A stretch of 64,000 bases of DNA from Leclercia adecarboxylata (lineage in GTDB: Bacteria > Pseudomonadota > Gammaproteobacteria > Enterobacterales > Enterobacteriaceae). The stretch covers positions 62,001 through 126,000 of the forward strand of contig DERO01000019.1 in NCBI GenBank assembly GCA_002360945.1. Direction: 5' to 3'. How positions within the stretch are numbered: the first letter of the stretch is position 1; every line of letters begins with the position of its first letter. The position numbers were made by a program, and so were the translations under genes. Positions 17,041 to 25,266 of the stretch are shown here, one piece after another. The notes beneath the pieces were generated by a model that saw only the letters and a list, made by a program, of their open reading frames with translations, was not told the origin of the DNA and ran no database searches.

Positions 17041-18107
17041 TTGTCCTCCTGGGTCTGGAACACGTAATTACCCTCTGCATCAATTGTGCCCGTATGCGGG
17101 CGGCGCGCAGAGTGACGAACCACCAGCCTGCCCGGGACGATCACCTGCTCGGGTTCGATAGTGCCGCTGTCGATCTGCTTCATCAGTAACTCCACCGTGG
17201 CGGCGACCATCGCCTCCACCGGCTGCGAGGCGGAGGTTAACGCGTAGGATGCCCAGCCGGACGGGCCAATATCGTCATAGCCAATGATGGAGACGTCCTC
17301 GGGGATCCGCAGGCCAAACTCGTAGCGCGCCACGTCCATCACGACGACGGCCATATGGTCGTTGGCGACGAAAATGGCATCCGGCGCAGGCGCGGCGGAA
17401 AAGAGCGCGTAAGCTGCGCGGGCCGTTTGCTGCGCGTCATAGTTGCCGTTGACCACCCGGACGTCGTCAATCCCCTGCTCCTGCAGCGCGCCCAGGTAGC
17501 CGTGCTGGCGGGCAATGTTGACGGACGAATCCGCCACGCCGCCGACGAACGCAAACCGCTGGTGCCCGGCGGCCAGCAAAAACTCGGCAATCTGGCGGGC
17601 GGCCGCCTCGTTGTTACTGTTGACGCTGGAGGCCATTCCGCTCTCTTCGCTGCGGTTAAACAGCACCACCGGGATCCCGGCGGCGAGACACTCCTCCGAC
17701 AGATCCAGCGACAGCGTGACCGAAGCCAGTACGATGCCATCCACACGGTACTGCATGATCTGGTCGAAAATCCGGTCCACGTTCCCCTCGCGATCGCCGA
17801 CAAACAGCAGCAGGTGGTAGTTGAGGGTGTCCAGCTTTTGCGCCAGCGCCTCCAGCACCTGCGGGTAAAACTGATTATCAAAATAGGAGATCACCACGCC
17901 GATGATCCGCGACCGGGCGGTGTTGAGCGAACGCGCAATGGCGTTCGGCCGGTAGCCCAGCTCCCGGGCCGCCTTCAGCACCTTTTCACGCGTGGCCGGC
18001 GAGATGCTCGCCCCCGGCGTGAAGGTGCGGGACACCGCCGACTGTGATACGCCTGCCAGCTGCGCCACCTGCTGCGAGGTCACCGCTGTAAAAGTCTTAC
18101 GTTTCAT
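17037..18107 (-). CDS. LacI-family transcriptional regulator
   Basis: A 356-aa repressor. Its DNA-binding domain at residues 8-60 contains TSQQVAQLAGVSQSAVSRTF and the hinge-helix region PNAIARSLNTARS. The periplasmic-binding-protein-like core follows (VRVVNGNYDAQQT, IFVANDHMAVVVMD, VSIIGYDDIGP). The family usually binds sugar or other small-molecule effectors. It heads the minus-strand arm of the catabolic cluster and faces the MFS gene across 351 bp that hold two LacI-type inverted repeats, so it probably controls both arms and itself. Start at 18107. Confidence 0.93.
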   Translation of the reverse strand: MKRKTFTAVTSQQVAQLAGVSQSAVSRTFTPGASISPATREKVLKAARELGYRPNAIARSLNTARSRIIGVVISYFDNQFYPQVLEALAQKLDTLNYHLLLFVGDREGNVDRIFDQIMQYRVDGIVLASVTLSLDLSEECLAAGIPVVLFNRSEESGMASSVNSNNEAAARQIAEFLLAAGHQRFAFVGGVADSSVNIARQHGYLGALQEQGIDDVRVVNGNYDAQQTARAAYALFSAAPAPDAIFVANDHMAVVVMDVARYEFGLRIPEDVSIIGYDDIGPSGWASYALTSASQPVEAMVAATVELLMKQIDSGTIEPEQVIVPGRLVVRHSARRPHTGTIDAEGNYVFQTQEDK

Positions 18108-18236
18108 TACGTGTGTTCCTTATCCCTTTCGCTTCCCCATTCTGGCACAGATTCAAGGCGTTATGCCGAACACTGGCCATAAACGCCCGCAAATCTGCGT
18201 CTCAGGAAGCGGGTACTTTTTAGTCTTACACCATCT

Positions 18237-18252
18237 TTGCATGCGTATGCAA
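18237..18252. promoter_or_regulatory. LacI-type operator candidate O1
   Basis: TTGCATGCGTATGCAA is an inverted repeat around a central CG, the usual layout of LacI-family operators. It shares the half-site GTATGCA with the second candidate, 90 bp away centre to centre. Confidence 0.6.
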
Positions 18253-18327
18253 CAGCCAGAATTATTTTTTTCACAATGGTGACAAACGACCTTTACAAAT
18301 TTGAAACCTTTTCGTAACTTCAATTTT

Positions 18328-18341
18328 TGAATACGTATGCA
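18328..18341. promoter_or_regulatory. LacI-type operator candidate O2
   Basis: TGAATACGTATGCA is an imperfect inverted repeat around a central CG, with the same right half GTATGCA as O1. It lies 118 bp before the MFS start codon. Confidence 0.55.
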
Positions 18342-18458
18342 GCGCAGTTTTCACGCCGTCAATGGTACCGGGTAAATTGGGCAGTGACCCAATGGAGTGA
18401 GCCGGTAAAGTTGTACCTGGATGGTTTTAACCCATTACGTTTTAAGAGGTTCACTACC

Positions 18459-19697
18459 ATGTTTCGAGCACTGTTACGCCGACCGGAAGCCCGGCTGTTC
18501 TTTATCATCAGCGTGTTGTTTTTTATCTGCATTCACAGCATTGATGCGTTTCTGGCCCCGATGATGATCAATCAGGGGATGGAGCCGCAGGTGATGGGGA
18601 TCATCATGGGGGCCAGCGGCCTGGCGACCCTGCTGATCCGCTTCCCGCTGGGGATTGTCTCCGACGTGGTGAAGAGTCGGAAAATCTTTATCCAGTTTGC
18701 ACTGGTGCTGCCGATCGTCGCCTGGCCGCTGGCCTGGCTGGAGCCGAACGCCATTACCCTGTATCTGGCGAAAGCGGCGGACGGCGTCACCGCCGCCACC
18801 TGGGTGCTCTATAACATCCTGTTTATTCGCTATTTTGACCAGAAAGAAGCGCCTGCCGCCGTGGCGCTGCTGGCGCTGGCCGGGCCGGTGGGGGTGTTCC
18901 TGGGTAACTGCATCGGGGGAGTGTTAATTCACTATTTCGACAACAACATCGCCTTCTTCGTCTCCTGCGTCTCGGCGCTGGTGGCCCTGTTCCTCACCAC
19001 CCGCATCCGCGACGTCCACGATCCGGTCAAAGCTCCGACGCTGAAAGCCTGTGTTGCCGGTGCCCGCCTGCAGCTGGCCGACCGTTCGGTGTGGCTGATC
19101 GGTATTCTGGCGACCCTCGTCATCCTGGTGCCCTTTGCCACCCGCGATACGCTGACGCCGATCTACGCTGAACAATTGGGCGGCCGGGCCGGGATCTTAA
19201 CCCTGCTGAGCAACATCCATCTGATCTTCTATGCTCTGGCGATTGCCCTGTGCAGCAGCGTGTTTTACCAGCGACTGGGTCTGATGAAGACGGCGGTACT
19301 GGGCATTCTGCTGCAGGTGATCTCGACCTTTGGTATCCCCTTCACCAGCAATCTGTATCTGATTTATCTCCTGCAGGCGCTGGCCGGGTTCTCCTTCGGG
19401 ATGGCGTTCGCGGCCTTTATGTCCCTGAGCGTGGTCAACACCACCTCCGATGAGCAGTCGACGCGAATGGGGCTGTTCCAGACCATTTACTCCTGCGGCA
19501 TGTTCGCCGGCCCGGTGATCATGGGCGTGATGATGCAGCACATTAACCTGTCGTCCGGCTATCTGTTTATTGCCGCGCTGTCGGTTGTGGCGGCGATTGC
19601 TACCCCGCTCTCGGTGCGCTGGGTCTATTCCCGTAAAACACCGGCGACGGCTGAATTAGCGCTTAACAGCTCCCTCGCGCCCGCGCGCGACCAGTAA
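18459..19697 (+). CDS. MFS transporter of the catabolic cluster
   Basis: A 412-aa major facilitator with about 12 transmembrane helices. The loop 2-3 motif appears as RFPLGIVSDVVKSRK (about residues 61-75). The start at 18459 (MFRALLRRPEARLFF) has AGAGG upstream; an earlier in-frame ATG-like start at 18327 would overlap operator O2 and adds residues unlike MFS N-termini. It is the first gene of the plus-strand arm, so it probably imports the cluster substrate; this is inference from position. The family alone does not reveal substrate. Confidence 0.88.
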   Translation: MFRALLRRPEARLFFIISVLFFICIHSIDAFLAPMMINQGMEPQVMGIIMGASGLATLLIRFPLGIVSDVVKSRKIFIQFALVLPIVAWPLAWLEPNAITLYLAKAADGVTAATWVLYNILFIRYFDQKEAPAAVALLALAGPVGVFLGNCIGGVLIHYFDNNIAFFVSCVSALVALFLTTRIRDVHDPVKAPTLKACVAGARLQLADRSVWLIGILATLVILVPFATRDTLTPIYAEQLGGRAGILTLLSNIHLIFYALAIALCSSVFYQRLGLMKTAVLGILLQVISTFGIPFTSNLYLIYLLQALAGFSFGMAFAAFMSLSVVNTTSDEQSTRMGLFQTIYSCGMFAGPVIMGVMMQHINLSSGYLFIAALSVVAAIATPLSVRWVYSRKTPATAELALNSSLAPARDQ

Positions 19698-19718
19698 TTT
19701 TATTCCCGATTAAATAAT

Positions 19719-19732
19719 CCCGGCCCGCCGGG
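19719..19732 (+). other. Hairpin between the MFS and HisD-like genes
   Basis: CCCGGC, CC, GCCGGG: a 6-bp GC stem in the 72-bp gap, without a T-run. It is not a terminator and may be a processing or stability element. Confidence 0.35.
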
Positions 19733-19769
19733 AGGGTACCCCTCATCATAAATACAGAAGGAAGAGAAT

Positions 19770-21092
19770 GTGGCTTATCGACTTAAAACCAGTAAACCGG
19801 TTCAGGAACGTCAGGATGCGCAGCGACAAATAAGAGAAACGGTGGAACTTATTCTTGCAGATATTGAAAAGCGCGGGAATAAAGCCATTCGCGAATTATC
19901 CGTGAAATTCGATCGCTATGACCGCCAGGATTATCGTCTGAGCGAGGCAGAAATTAATGCCTGCATCAAAAAATTAAGCCGTCAGGATATTCATGATATT
20001 GAGTTCGCTCAGGAGCAGGTCTTTAATTTTGCCCGGGCGCAAAAAGCCTGTCTGCTTGACCTGGAAATAGAGACCCGCCCCGGGGTGATCCTCGGCCATA
20101 AAAATATTCCCATTAACGCGGTGGGCTGTTACGTCCCGGGCGGGAAATATCCGCTGCTGGCCTCAGCGCATATGTCGATTATTACCGCCAACGTGGCGGG
20201 CTGCTCCCGCATCGTCAGCTGTGCCCCACCGTTCGGCGGCGAGCCTGCCCCGGCCATCGTGGCGGCGCAGAAAATGGCCGGGGCCAGCGAGATCTACGCC
20301 CTGGGCGGCATTCAGGCGATTGGCGCGATGGCGCTGGGCACCGATTCCCTGACCCCGGTGGATATGCTGGTCGGCCCCGGCAACGCCTTTGTGGCGGAGG
20401 CCAAGCGCCAGCTGTTTGGCCGGGTCGGAATTGACCTCTTCGCCGGCCCTACCGAAACCCTGGTGATTGCCGACGACACCGTCGACGCCGAAATCTGCGC
20501 CACCGACCTGCTTGGTCAGGCCGAGCACGGCGTAACAACGCCTGCCATTCTGCTGACCAACTCAATGGCGCTTGCCAAAGAGACGCTGCGCGAAATTGAC
20601 CGCCTGCTGGAAAAACTGCCGACCGCCGATATTGCCCGCCAGGCCTGGCACGACTACGGGGAGATTATCGTCTGCGACAGCTACGACGAAATGCTCGCCG
20701 AAGCGGATCGCATCGCCTCGGAACACGTGCAGGTGATGACCGACCGCGACGACTGGTTCCTCGCTAACCTGACCAACTTCGGCGCGCTGTTCCTCGGCCC
20801 GCGCACCAACGTGGCCTACGGCGACAAGGTCATTGGCACCAACCACACCCTGCCGACGCAAAAAGCAGCGCGTTACACCGGCGGCCTGTGGGTCGGCAAG
20901 TTTATGAAAACCTGCACCTGGCAGAAGGTCCTCAGCGATGAGGCCACGGCAGAGATCGGCAGCTACTGCTCGCGACTGTCGCTGCTGGAAGGCTTTGCCG
21001 GACACGCCGAGCAGGCCAACGTGCGCGTGCGCCGCTACGGTCAGGTGGAGGTGCCTTACGCCACCCCGGCCCCGGTCAGAGAGAAGGTGTGA
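19770..21092 (+). CDS. HisD-like zinc alcohol dehydrogenase (plus-strand arm)
   Basis: A 440-aa histidinol-dehydrogenase-family enzyme, paralogous to the one at 13501. The zinc and catalytic residues of the family are kept: QAEH at about 250, the Glu-His pair in SEHVQVMT at about 317, an Asp before GTNHTLPT at about 350, and EGFAGH near the C-terminus. The start is GTG at 19770, reading VAYRLKTSK, with AGGAAGAG upstream. The ATG two bases earlier is in another frame. It is closest in style to non-histidine members such as HpsN, which oxidise an alcohol to an acid with NAD. The SDR gene begins 3 bp after its stop. Confidence 0.88.
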   Translation: MAYRLKTSKPVQERQDAQRQIRETVELILADIEKRGNKAIRELSVKFDRYDRQDYRLSEAEINACIKKLSRQDIHDIEFAQEQVFNFARAQKACLLDLEIETRPGVILGHKNIPINAVGCYVPGGKYPLLASAHMSIITANVAGCSRIVSCAPPFGGEPAPAIVAAQKMAGASEIYALGGIQAIGAMALGTDSLTPVDMLVGPGNAFVAEAKRQLFGRVGIDLFAGPTETLVIADDTVDAEICATDLLGQAEHGVTTPAILLTNSMALAKETLREIDRLLEKLPTADIARQAWHDYGEIIVCDSYDEMLAEADRIASEHVQVMTDRDDWFLANLTNFGALFLGPRTNVAYGDKVIGTNHTLPTQKAARYTGGLWVGKFMKTCTWQKVLSDEATAEIGSYCSRLSLLEGFAGHAEQANVRVRRYGQVEVPYATPAPVREKV

Positions 21093-21095
21093 CCT

Positions 21096-21860
21096 ATGAC
21101 CTTTCCTGAGATGCCCTCCTTCGGCCTGCACGGCAAGCGCGCTCTGGTGACGGGCGGCTCCCGAGGGCTGGGGTTTGCCTGCGCCGTCGCGCTGGCCCAC
21201 GCGGGGGCGGAGGTGTGGATCGCCGCCCGGGATCGTCAGGGGCTGGACGACGCCGCAACCCTCGCCGCGGAACACGGGCTGGGGCTGCACCCGGTGGCGC
21301 TGGATATCACCGAGGTGACGCAGGTGGAATCGGTGCTCGCCGGGCTGCCCGCGTTCGACATTCTGGTGAACAGCGCCGGGCTGGCGCGCCACGAAGCATT
21401 TCTGGCCGTCAGTGAAGAGAATTTCGATGCAGTGATGGCGATTAACCTGCGGGCCACCTTCTTTATCAGCCAGCGGGTGGCGGCGCGGATGCGCGAGGAG
21501 CGGATCGCCGGATCGATTATCCATCTCTCCTCGCAGATGGGCCATGTCGGCGGCCCCCGCCGCAGCGTCTACTGTGCGTCGAAATTTGCCCTGGAGGGGC
21601 TCACCAAAGCCATGTCGCTGGAGCTGGGTGAAGACGGGATCCGGGTTAATACCCTGTGCCCGACCTTTATTGAGACCGCGCTCTCTGCGCCATCGCTGGC
21701 CGAGCCTGAGTTTCGTCGCTACGTGCTGGACAACATCAAGCTGCGTCGGCTGGGCAACGTCGAAGACATCATGGGCCCGGTGGTGTTCCTGGCCTCCGAT
21801 GCTGCGGGGATGATCACCGGCAGCGCGCTGATGGTCGACGGCGGCTGGACCGCAACCTGA
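21096..21860 (+). CDS. Short-chain dehydrogenase/reductase (SDR)
   Basis: A 254-aa classical SDR. The cofactor motif TGGSRGLG is at about residues 19-26 and NSAG at about 91. The catalytic Ser lies in HLSSQMGHVGG (about 143) and the YxxxK pair in YCASK (about 156-160). The family C-terminus (TGSALMVDGGWTAT) is present. It oxidises or reduces a hydroxyl/keto group with NAD(P). It lies 3 bp after the HisD-like gene and 11 bp before the hydrolase gene, so it is in the same operon. Substrate unknown. Confidence 0.92.
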   Translation: MTFPEMPSFGLHGKRALVTGGSRGLGFACAVALAHAGAEVWIAARDRQGLDDAATLAAEHGLGLHPVALDITEVTQVESVLAGLPAFDILVNSAGLARHEAFLAVSEENFDAVMAINLRATFFISQRVAARMREERIAGSIIHLSSQMGHVGGPRRSVYCASKFALEGLTKAMSLELGEDGIRVNTLCPTFIETALSAPSLAEPEFRRYVLDNIKLRRLGNVEDIMGPVVFLASDAAGMITGSALMVDGGWTAT

Positions 21861-21871
21861 GGAGTGAGACT

Positions 21872-22594
21872 GTGGATAATCACGCCCTGCCGCTGGTCCT
21901 GCTTGGCGGCACGCTCTGTAACGCCCGGCTCTGGCAGCCGGTGCTGGCCCGGCTCAATCTGTCTGGGGCGATCTGCCCCAGGCTGACGACGGACGTGTCG
22001 GCGGCGCAGGCCTCACAGCGGCTGCTGGACCAGCTGCCGCCGCGCTTCCTGCTGGCCGGGTTTTCGCTGGGGGGGATAGTGGCGCTGCAGATGGTTGCCG
22101 ACGCCCCCGGGCGCATCGCCGGACTGGCGCTGCTGTCGGTGAACCCGCTGGCCGTTCCGCCGGAAAGTGCCCCGGCGCGGCGCGAGGCGGTAAGCGCCGC
22201 CCGGCAGCAGGGGCTCACCCACTGGCTGTTATCCAGCCTGTGGCCAAAGTACGTGGCACCGTCGCGTGTGGATGACCAGGCCTTACAGGGGCTTATCTGC
22301 CGGATGGCAGAGGAGAGCGGCCTCGATACCCTGGCGACGCAGACCGAAATCGCCATTACCCGGCGGGACAATCGCGGGGCGCTGGCCTCGCTCGCCTGCC
22401 CCATTATCGTTATCAACGGCGTGTACGACCCCCTCTGCACGCCCCATCACCACCAGCTGGTGGCGGAGAGCGCCCCGCAGGCGAGGTGCGTTACCCTCGC
22501 CGCTGCCGGGCACTTCACTCTGCTTGAAGCGCCCGACGAAGTCGCGCCCCCGCTACGCCAGTGGATTCAGGAGTGTACAGATGCGCAAGAATAA
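21872..22594 (+). CDS. Alpha/beta hydrolase
   Basis: A 240-aa alpha/beta hydrolase. The nucleophile elbow GFSLGG is at about residues 64-69, the acid in NGVYDPLCTP (about 190) and the histidine in GHFTLLE (about 217). The oxyanion region LLGGTLCNARLWQPV is at the N-terminus. The start is GTG at 21872 with GGAGTGAG before it. Small esterases and enol-lactonases of this type act in ring or lactone degradation; here the substrate is unknown. Its last 14 bp overlap the aldolase start. Confidence 0.88.
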   Translation: MDNHALPLVLLGGTLCNARLWQPVLARLNLSGAICPRLTTDVSAAQASQRLLDQLPPRFLLAGFSLGGIVALQMVADAPGRIAGLALLSVNPLAVPPESAPARREAVSAARQQGLTHWLLSSLWPKYVAPSRVDDQALQGLICRMAEESGLDTLATQTEIAITRRDNRGALASLACPIIVINGVYDPLCTPHHHQLVAESAPQARCVTLAAAGHFTLLEAPDEVAPPLRQWIQECTDAQE

Positions 22595-23369
22595 ACTCAG
22601 GGCAGTGCAGGAAAACGCCGCCATTATCAACGGCTGGCTGGCGATCCCCTCCAGCTACAGCGCCGAGATCCTCGGTCATCAGGGCTATGACGCGGTGACC
22701 GTTGATCTCCAGCACGGGATGATCGACTTCGCCAGCGCCCTCGCTATGCTGCAGGCGCTCTCCGCCACCCCGGCGGTGCCGCTGGTGCGGGTGGCCGATA
22801 ACGATCCGGCGCAGATCATGCGCATGCTGGATGCCGGGGCCTACGGCATTATCTGCCCGATGATCTCCACCCCGGAAGAGGCCCGGCGCTTTGTCGCCGC
22901 CTGCCGCTATCCGCCGCTGGGCAATCGCTCTTTCGGCCCGGCCCGCGGCCTGCTGTACGGCGGGGCCGATTACCCTCAGCACGCTAATGATGAAATCCTG
23001 ACCCTGGCGATGATCGAAACCCACGAAGGGCTGGCGAACCTCGACGCGATCCTGGCGACCGAGGGGCTGGACGGGGTGTTTATCGGCCCTAACGATCTGT
23101 CCCTCACCCTGACCGGCAGCGCCAGCGCCGAATCCCGTCATCCGGAGATGCTGGCCGCCGTTGAGCTGGTGGTCAGCCGCTGTCGCCAGCAGCAAAAAAT
23201 CGCCGGGATCTTTTGTACCTCCGGCGAGGCCGCCGCCCGCCGCATCAGCGAAGGCTTCCGGTTTGTCACCCCCGCCAACGATGTCATGCAGCTTGGCCGC
23301 GCCTCCCGTGAAGCCGTCGCCCAGGCGCGCGGCAACGCCATCCCCACCACCGGCGCATCAGGCTATTAA
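22581..23369 (+). CDS. HpcH/HpaI-family aldolase
   Basis: A 262-aa class II aldolase/citrate-lyase-type TIM barrel. Family blocks are visible: VTVDLQHG (about 40), PLVRVADND (about 69), GAYGIICPMIST (about 85), the metal-binding Glu in MIETHEG (about 142) and Asp in FIGPNDLS (about 167). Members cleave 4-hydroxy-2-oxo acids to pyruvate (or a 2-oxo acid) and an aldehyde, or are related lyases. The ATG at 22581 is inside the end of the hydrolase gene (14-bp overlap), so the pair is coupled. Likely a late carbon-carbon cleavage step of the pathway (inference). Confidence 0.9.
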   Translation: MRKNKLRAVQENAAIINGWLAIPSSYSAEILGHQGYDAVTVDLQHGMIDFASALAMLQALSATPAVPLVRVADNDPAQIMRMLDAGAYGIICPMISTPEEARRFVAACRYPPLGNRSFGPARGLLYGGADYPQHANDEILTLAMIETHEGLANLDAILATEGLDGVFIGPNDLSLTLTGSASAESRHPEMLAAVELVVSRCRQQQKIAGIFCTSGEAAARRISEGFRFVTPANDVMQLGRASREAVAQARGNAIPTTGASGY

Positions 23370-23380
23370 CAGGAGAGAAG

Positions 23381-24547
23381 ATGAAAGCACGTCACATTAC
23401 ACCGGAACAGGCCAGAAGCCGTCTGGTTGCCCCTGAAGATATGGTCTCCTGCAATCTGGCGTTTATTGATTGCAAACTTCCCGGCTCGCACCTGAAGCAG
23501 AACTACTCCTTTATTGGCCCGGGCGTAACCCAGTCCTCCGCCCAGGTGGTGAATATCCCCGAGCCGCACGGCTTTAACATCGGCGCCGCGGCCATGCCAA
23601 AAGGGGTGACCAATAACCTGCACCTGCACTTCACCGCCGAAGTCTTTTTGATTCACGAGGGCACCTGGCGTTTTCGCTGGGGAGCCAACGGCGAAAACGA
23701 AGCGGAGTTCAGCGCCCCGACCATACTGTCGATTCCGACCTGGATCTTCCGCGGCTTTACCAACATCAGTAAAGAAGAGACCTGCGGCATGGTCTACACG
23801 GTGCTGGGCGGCAATAACACCGGGGGTATCATCTGGCACCCGTCAATTCTGGACGCCGCCAGCGAGTACGGCCTGTATCTGAGCAAAGAGAATATGCTCA
23901 TCGACGTCAATGCGGGCGATACCCTGCCGGAACCGGCGGGACTGCTGACCCCGCTTGCGCCGGAAGAGATCGCCGCCCTGCGTCACTACTCCGTGGAGGA
24001 GATGGGCCAGCGGGCGGTGACCGGGGAGGAGCGTCGTTGGTCTGCGGCGGGACTGCTGGATTCGGTGCTGCCGGGCCACGGGGGCGAGATTGCGCCGGTG
24101 ATTGGCTTCGGCATCAGCCAGGATAAACACGCGGCCCCCGTTATCGTCAATCCGCACGGCTTCTCAGTGGAGTGGCTGCGCCTGAAATCCGATCATGTGG
24201 TCGGTCGCCACCTGTGCCCGGACGTGCAGGTGATCATGGTCTTTAAGGGGACGCTGGAGGTAACCTGGAACCTGGAGGGCGAAGAGGTGAGCATTATCGC
24301 CCCTGAACGCTCGGTGATTTCGGTCCCGGAGAACAGCTGGCGGTCCTACCGCGCGCTGGACGGCGATATGGAGTGCATTCTCACCACCCAGGGCGATCAG
24401 CGTAAGCGCGTCTACTGGGATGAGACGATCCTGGAGCAGGCCAGAGCGGCCAATCGCTGCCTTGACCCGGATGGCTATGTGACGGCGGTGGATCTGCTGC
24501 CTGAAACGGCGAAGCGGGCGGTACGCAGACTGGAAGCGCTGCCTTAA
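23381..24547 (+). CDS. Bicupin protein with one intact metal site
   Basis: A 388-aa protein with two cupin domains. The first carries a full cupin motif 1, G-X5-HXH-X3-E-X6-G, in GVTNNLHLHFTAEVFLIHEG (about residues 75-94), so it should bind Fe or another divalent metal. In the second (about residues 280-300, RHLCPDVQVIMVFKG) the second His is Cys and the Glu is Gln, so that site is probably dead or structural. The general shape recalls bicupin ring-cleavage dioxygenases and epimerases; I cannot choose between them. AGGAGAG precedes the start. Last gene of the plus-strand arm. Confidence 0.8.
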   Translation: MKARHITPEQARSRLVAPEDMVSCNLAFIDCKLPGSHLKQNYSFIGPGVTQSSAQVVNIPEPHGFNIGAAAMPKGVTNNLHLHFTAEVFLIHEGTWRFRWGANGENEAEFSAPTILSIPTWIFRGFTNISKEETCGMVYTVLGGNNTGGIIWHPSILDAASEYGLYLSKENMLIDVNAGDTLPEPAGLLTPLAPEEIAALRHYSVEEMGQRAVTGEERRWSAAGLLDSVLPGHGGEIAPVIGFGISQDKHAAPVIVNPHGFSVEWLRLKSDHVVGRHLCPDVQVIMVFKGTLEVTWNLEGEEVSIIAPERSVISVPENSWRSYRALDGDMECILTTQGDQRKRVYWDETILEQARAANRCLDPDGYVTAVDLLPETAKRAVRRLEALP

Positions 24548-24552
24548 GAGGA

Positions 24553-24578
24553 TTCAGGGCGGGAGAGCCCGCCCTGAA
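24553..24578. terminator. Terminator hairpin between bicupin and carbonic anhydrase genes
   Basis: TTCAGGGCGGG, loop AGAG, CCCGCCCTGAA: an 11-bp perfect stem between two convergent genes. The T-run is weak on either side. Confidence 0.6.
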
Positions 24579-24587
24579 CATCGTCCT

Positions 24588-25223
24588 TTACTCGAAGTAA
24601 ACGCCCGGGTTTTCGGACAGGGAGACGAAGGTTTTCGACTCTTTATCCAGGGCGCGAATGTCCCCGCTTTCAATATCGTAAACCCAGCCGTGCAGGCGGA
24701 TGGCATTGTTACGCAGGCCGACCGCCACCGACGGGTGGGTTTTGATGTTGCTCAGCTGGGCGAAGACGTTTTCCTGCACCATGGCGTTGACCTTGTCGGT
24801 CGGGGTGTCCCAGGTTTTATTCTCCACCACCGCTTTGGCGGCATCGGAGTAACGCAGCCAGTGTGACACTGCCGGCATCGGTTCGAGATTGGCGTTGTCG
24901 GCAATCGCCTTCATCGCGCCGCAGTTAGAGTGGCCGCAGATCACGATATCGGTGACGCCCAGCGCCACGACGGCGTATTCGATGGTGGCGGAGACGCCGC
25001 CCGGCTCTGGCCCGAAAGGTGGCACAATGTTGCCCGCATTACGAATGACAAAGAGCTGTCCCGGCTCCTGCTGGGTGACTAATTCCGGCACCAGACGGCT
25101 GTCAGAACAGGAGATGAACAGCGCTTTGGGATTCTGGCTGGAGGCCAGACTGCGGAACAGGTCTTTACGTTGCGGAAAAACTTCTTTTTGAAAGCTGAGA
25201 AAACCTTCAATGATATGTTGCAT
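24588..25223 (-). CDS. Beta-class carbonic anhydrase (CynT-like)
   Basis: A 211-aa beta-carbonic anhydrase, CO2 + water to bicarbonate, cytoplasmic. Zinc and catalytic residues are in the positions of E. coli CynT: Cys39, Asp41 and Arg43 in CSDSRLVPE, then His and Cys in [10 protein letters not shown] (about 98-101). No cynS or cynX lies next to it, so a cyanate role is not supported by context. Start at 25223. Convergent with the bicupin gene. A general bicarbonate-supplying role is possible. Confidence 0.92.
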   Translation of the reverse strand: MQHIIEGFLSFQKEVFPQRKDLFRSLASSQNPKALFISCSDSRLVPELVTQQEPGQLFVIRNAGNIVPPFGPEPGGVSATIEYAVVALGVTDIVICGHSNCGAMKAIADNANLEPMPAVSHWLRYSDAAKAVVENKTWDTPTDKVNAMVQENVFAQLSNIKTHPSVAVGLRNNAIRLHGWVYDIESGDIRALDKESKTFVSLSENPGVYFE

Positions 25224-25266
25224 AGCAAAGTCTCATTTTTTTGTGATTGTACAGGCATGATCGAGA

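Noticed and set aside
13501..21092. Histidine biosynthesis or sulfopropanediol (HpsN) pathway assignment for the HisD-like genes
   Set aside because: No other his genes are near; no sulfonate lyase or sulfonate transporter is seen. The surrounding aldolase, cupin and NTF2-like genes do not fit either pathway.
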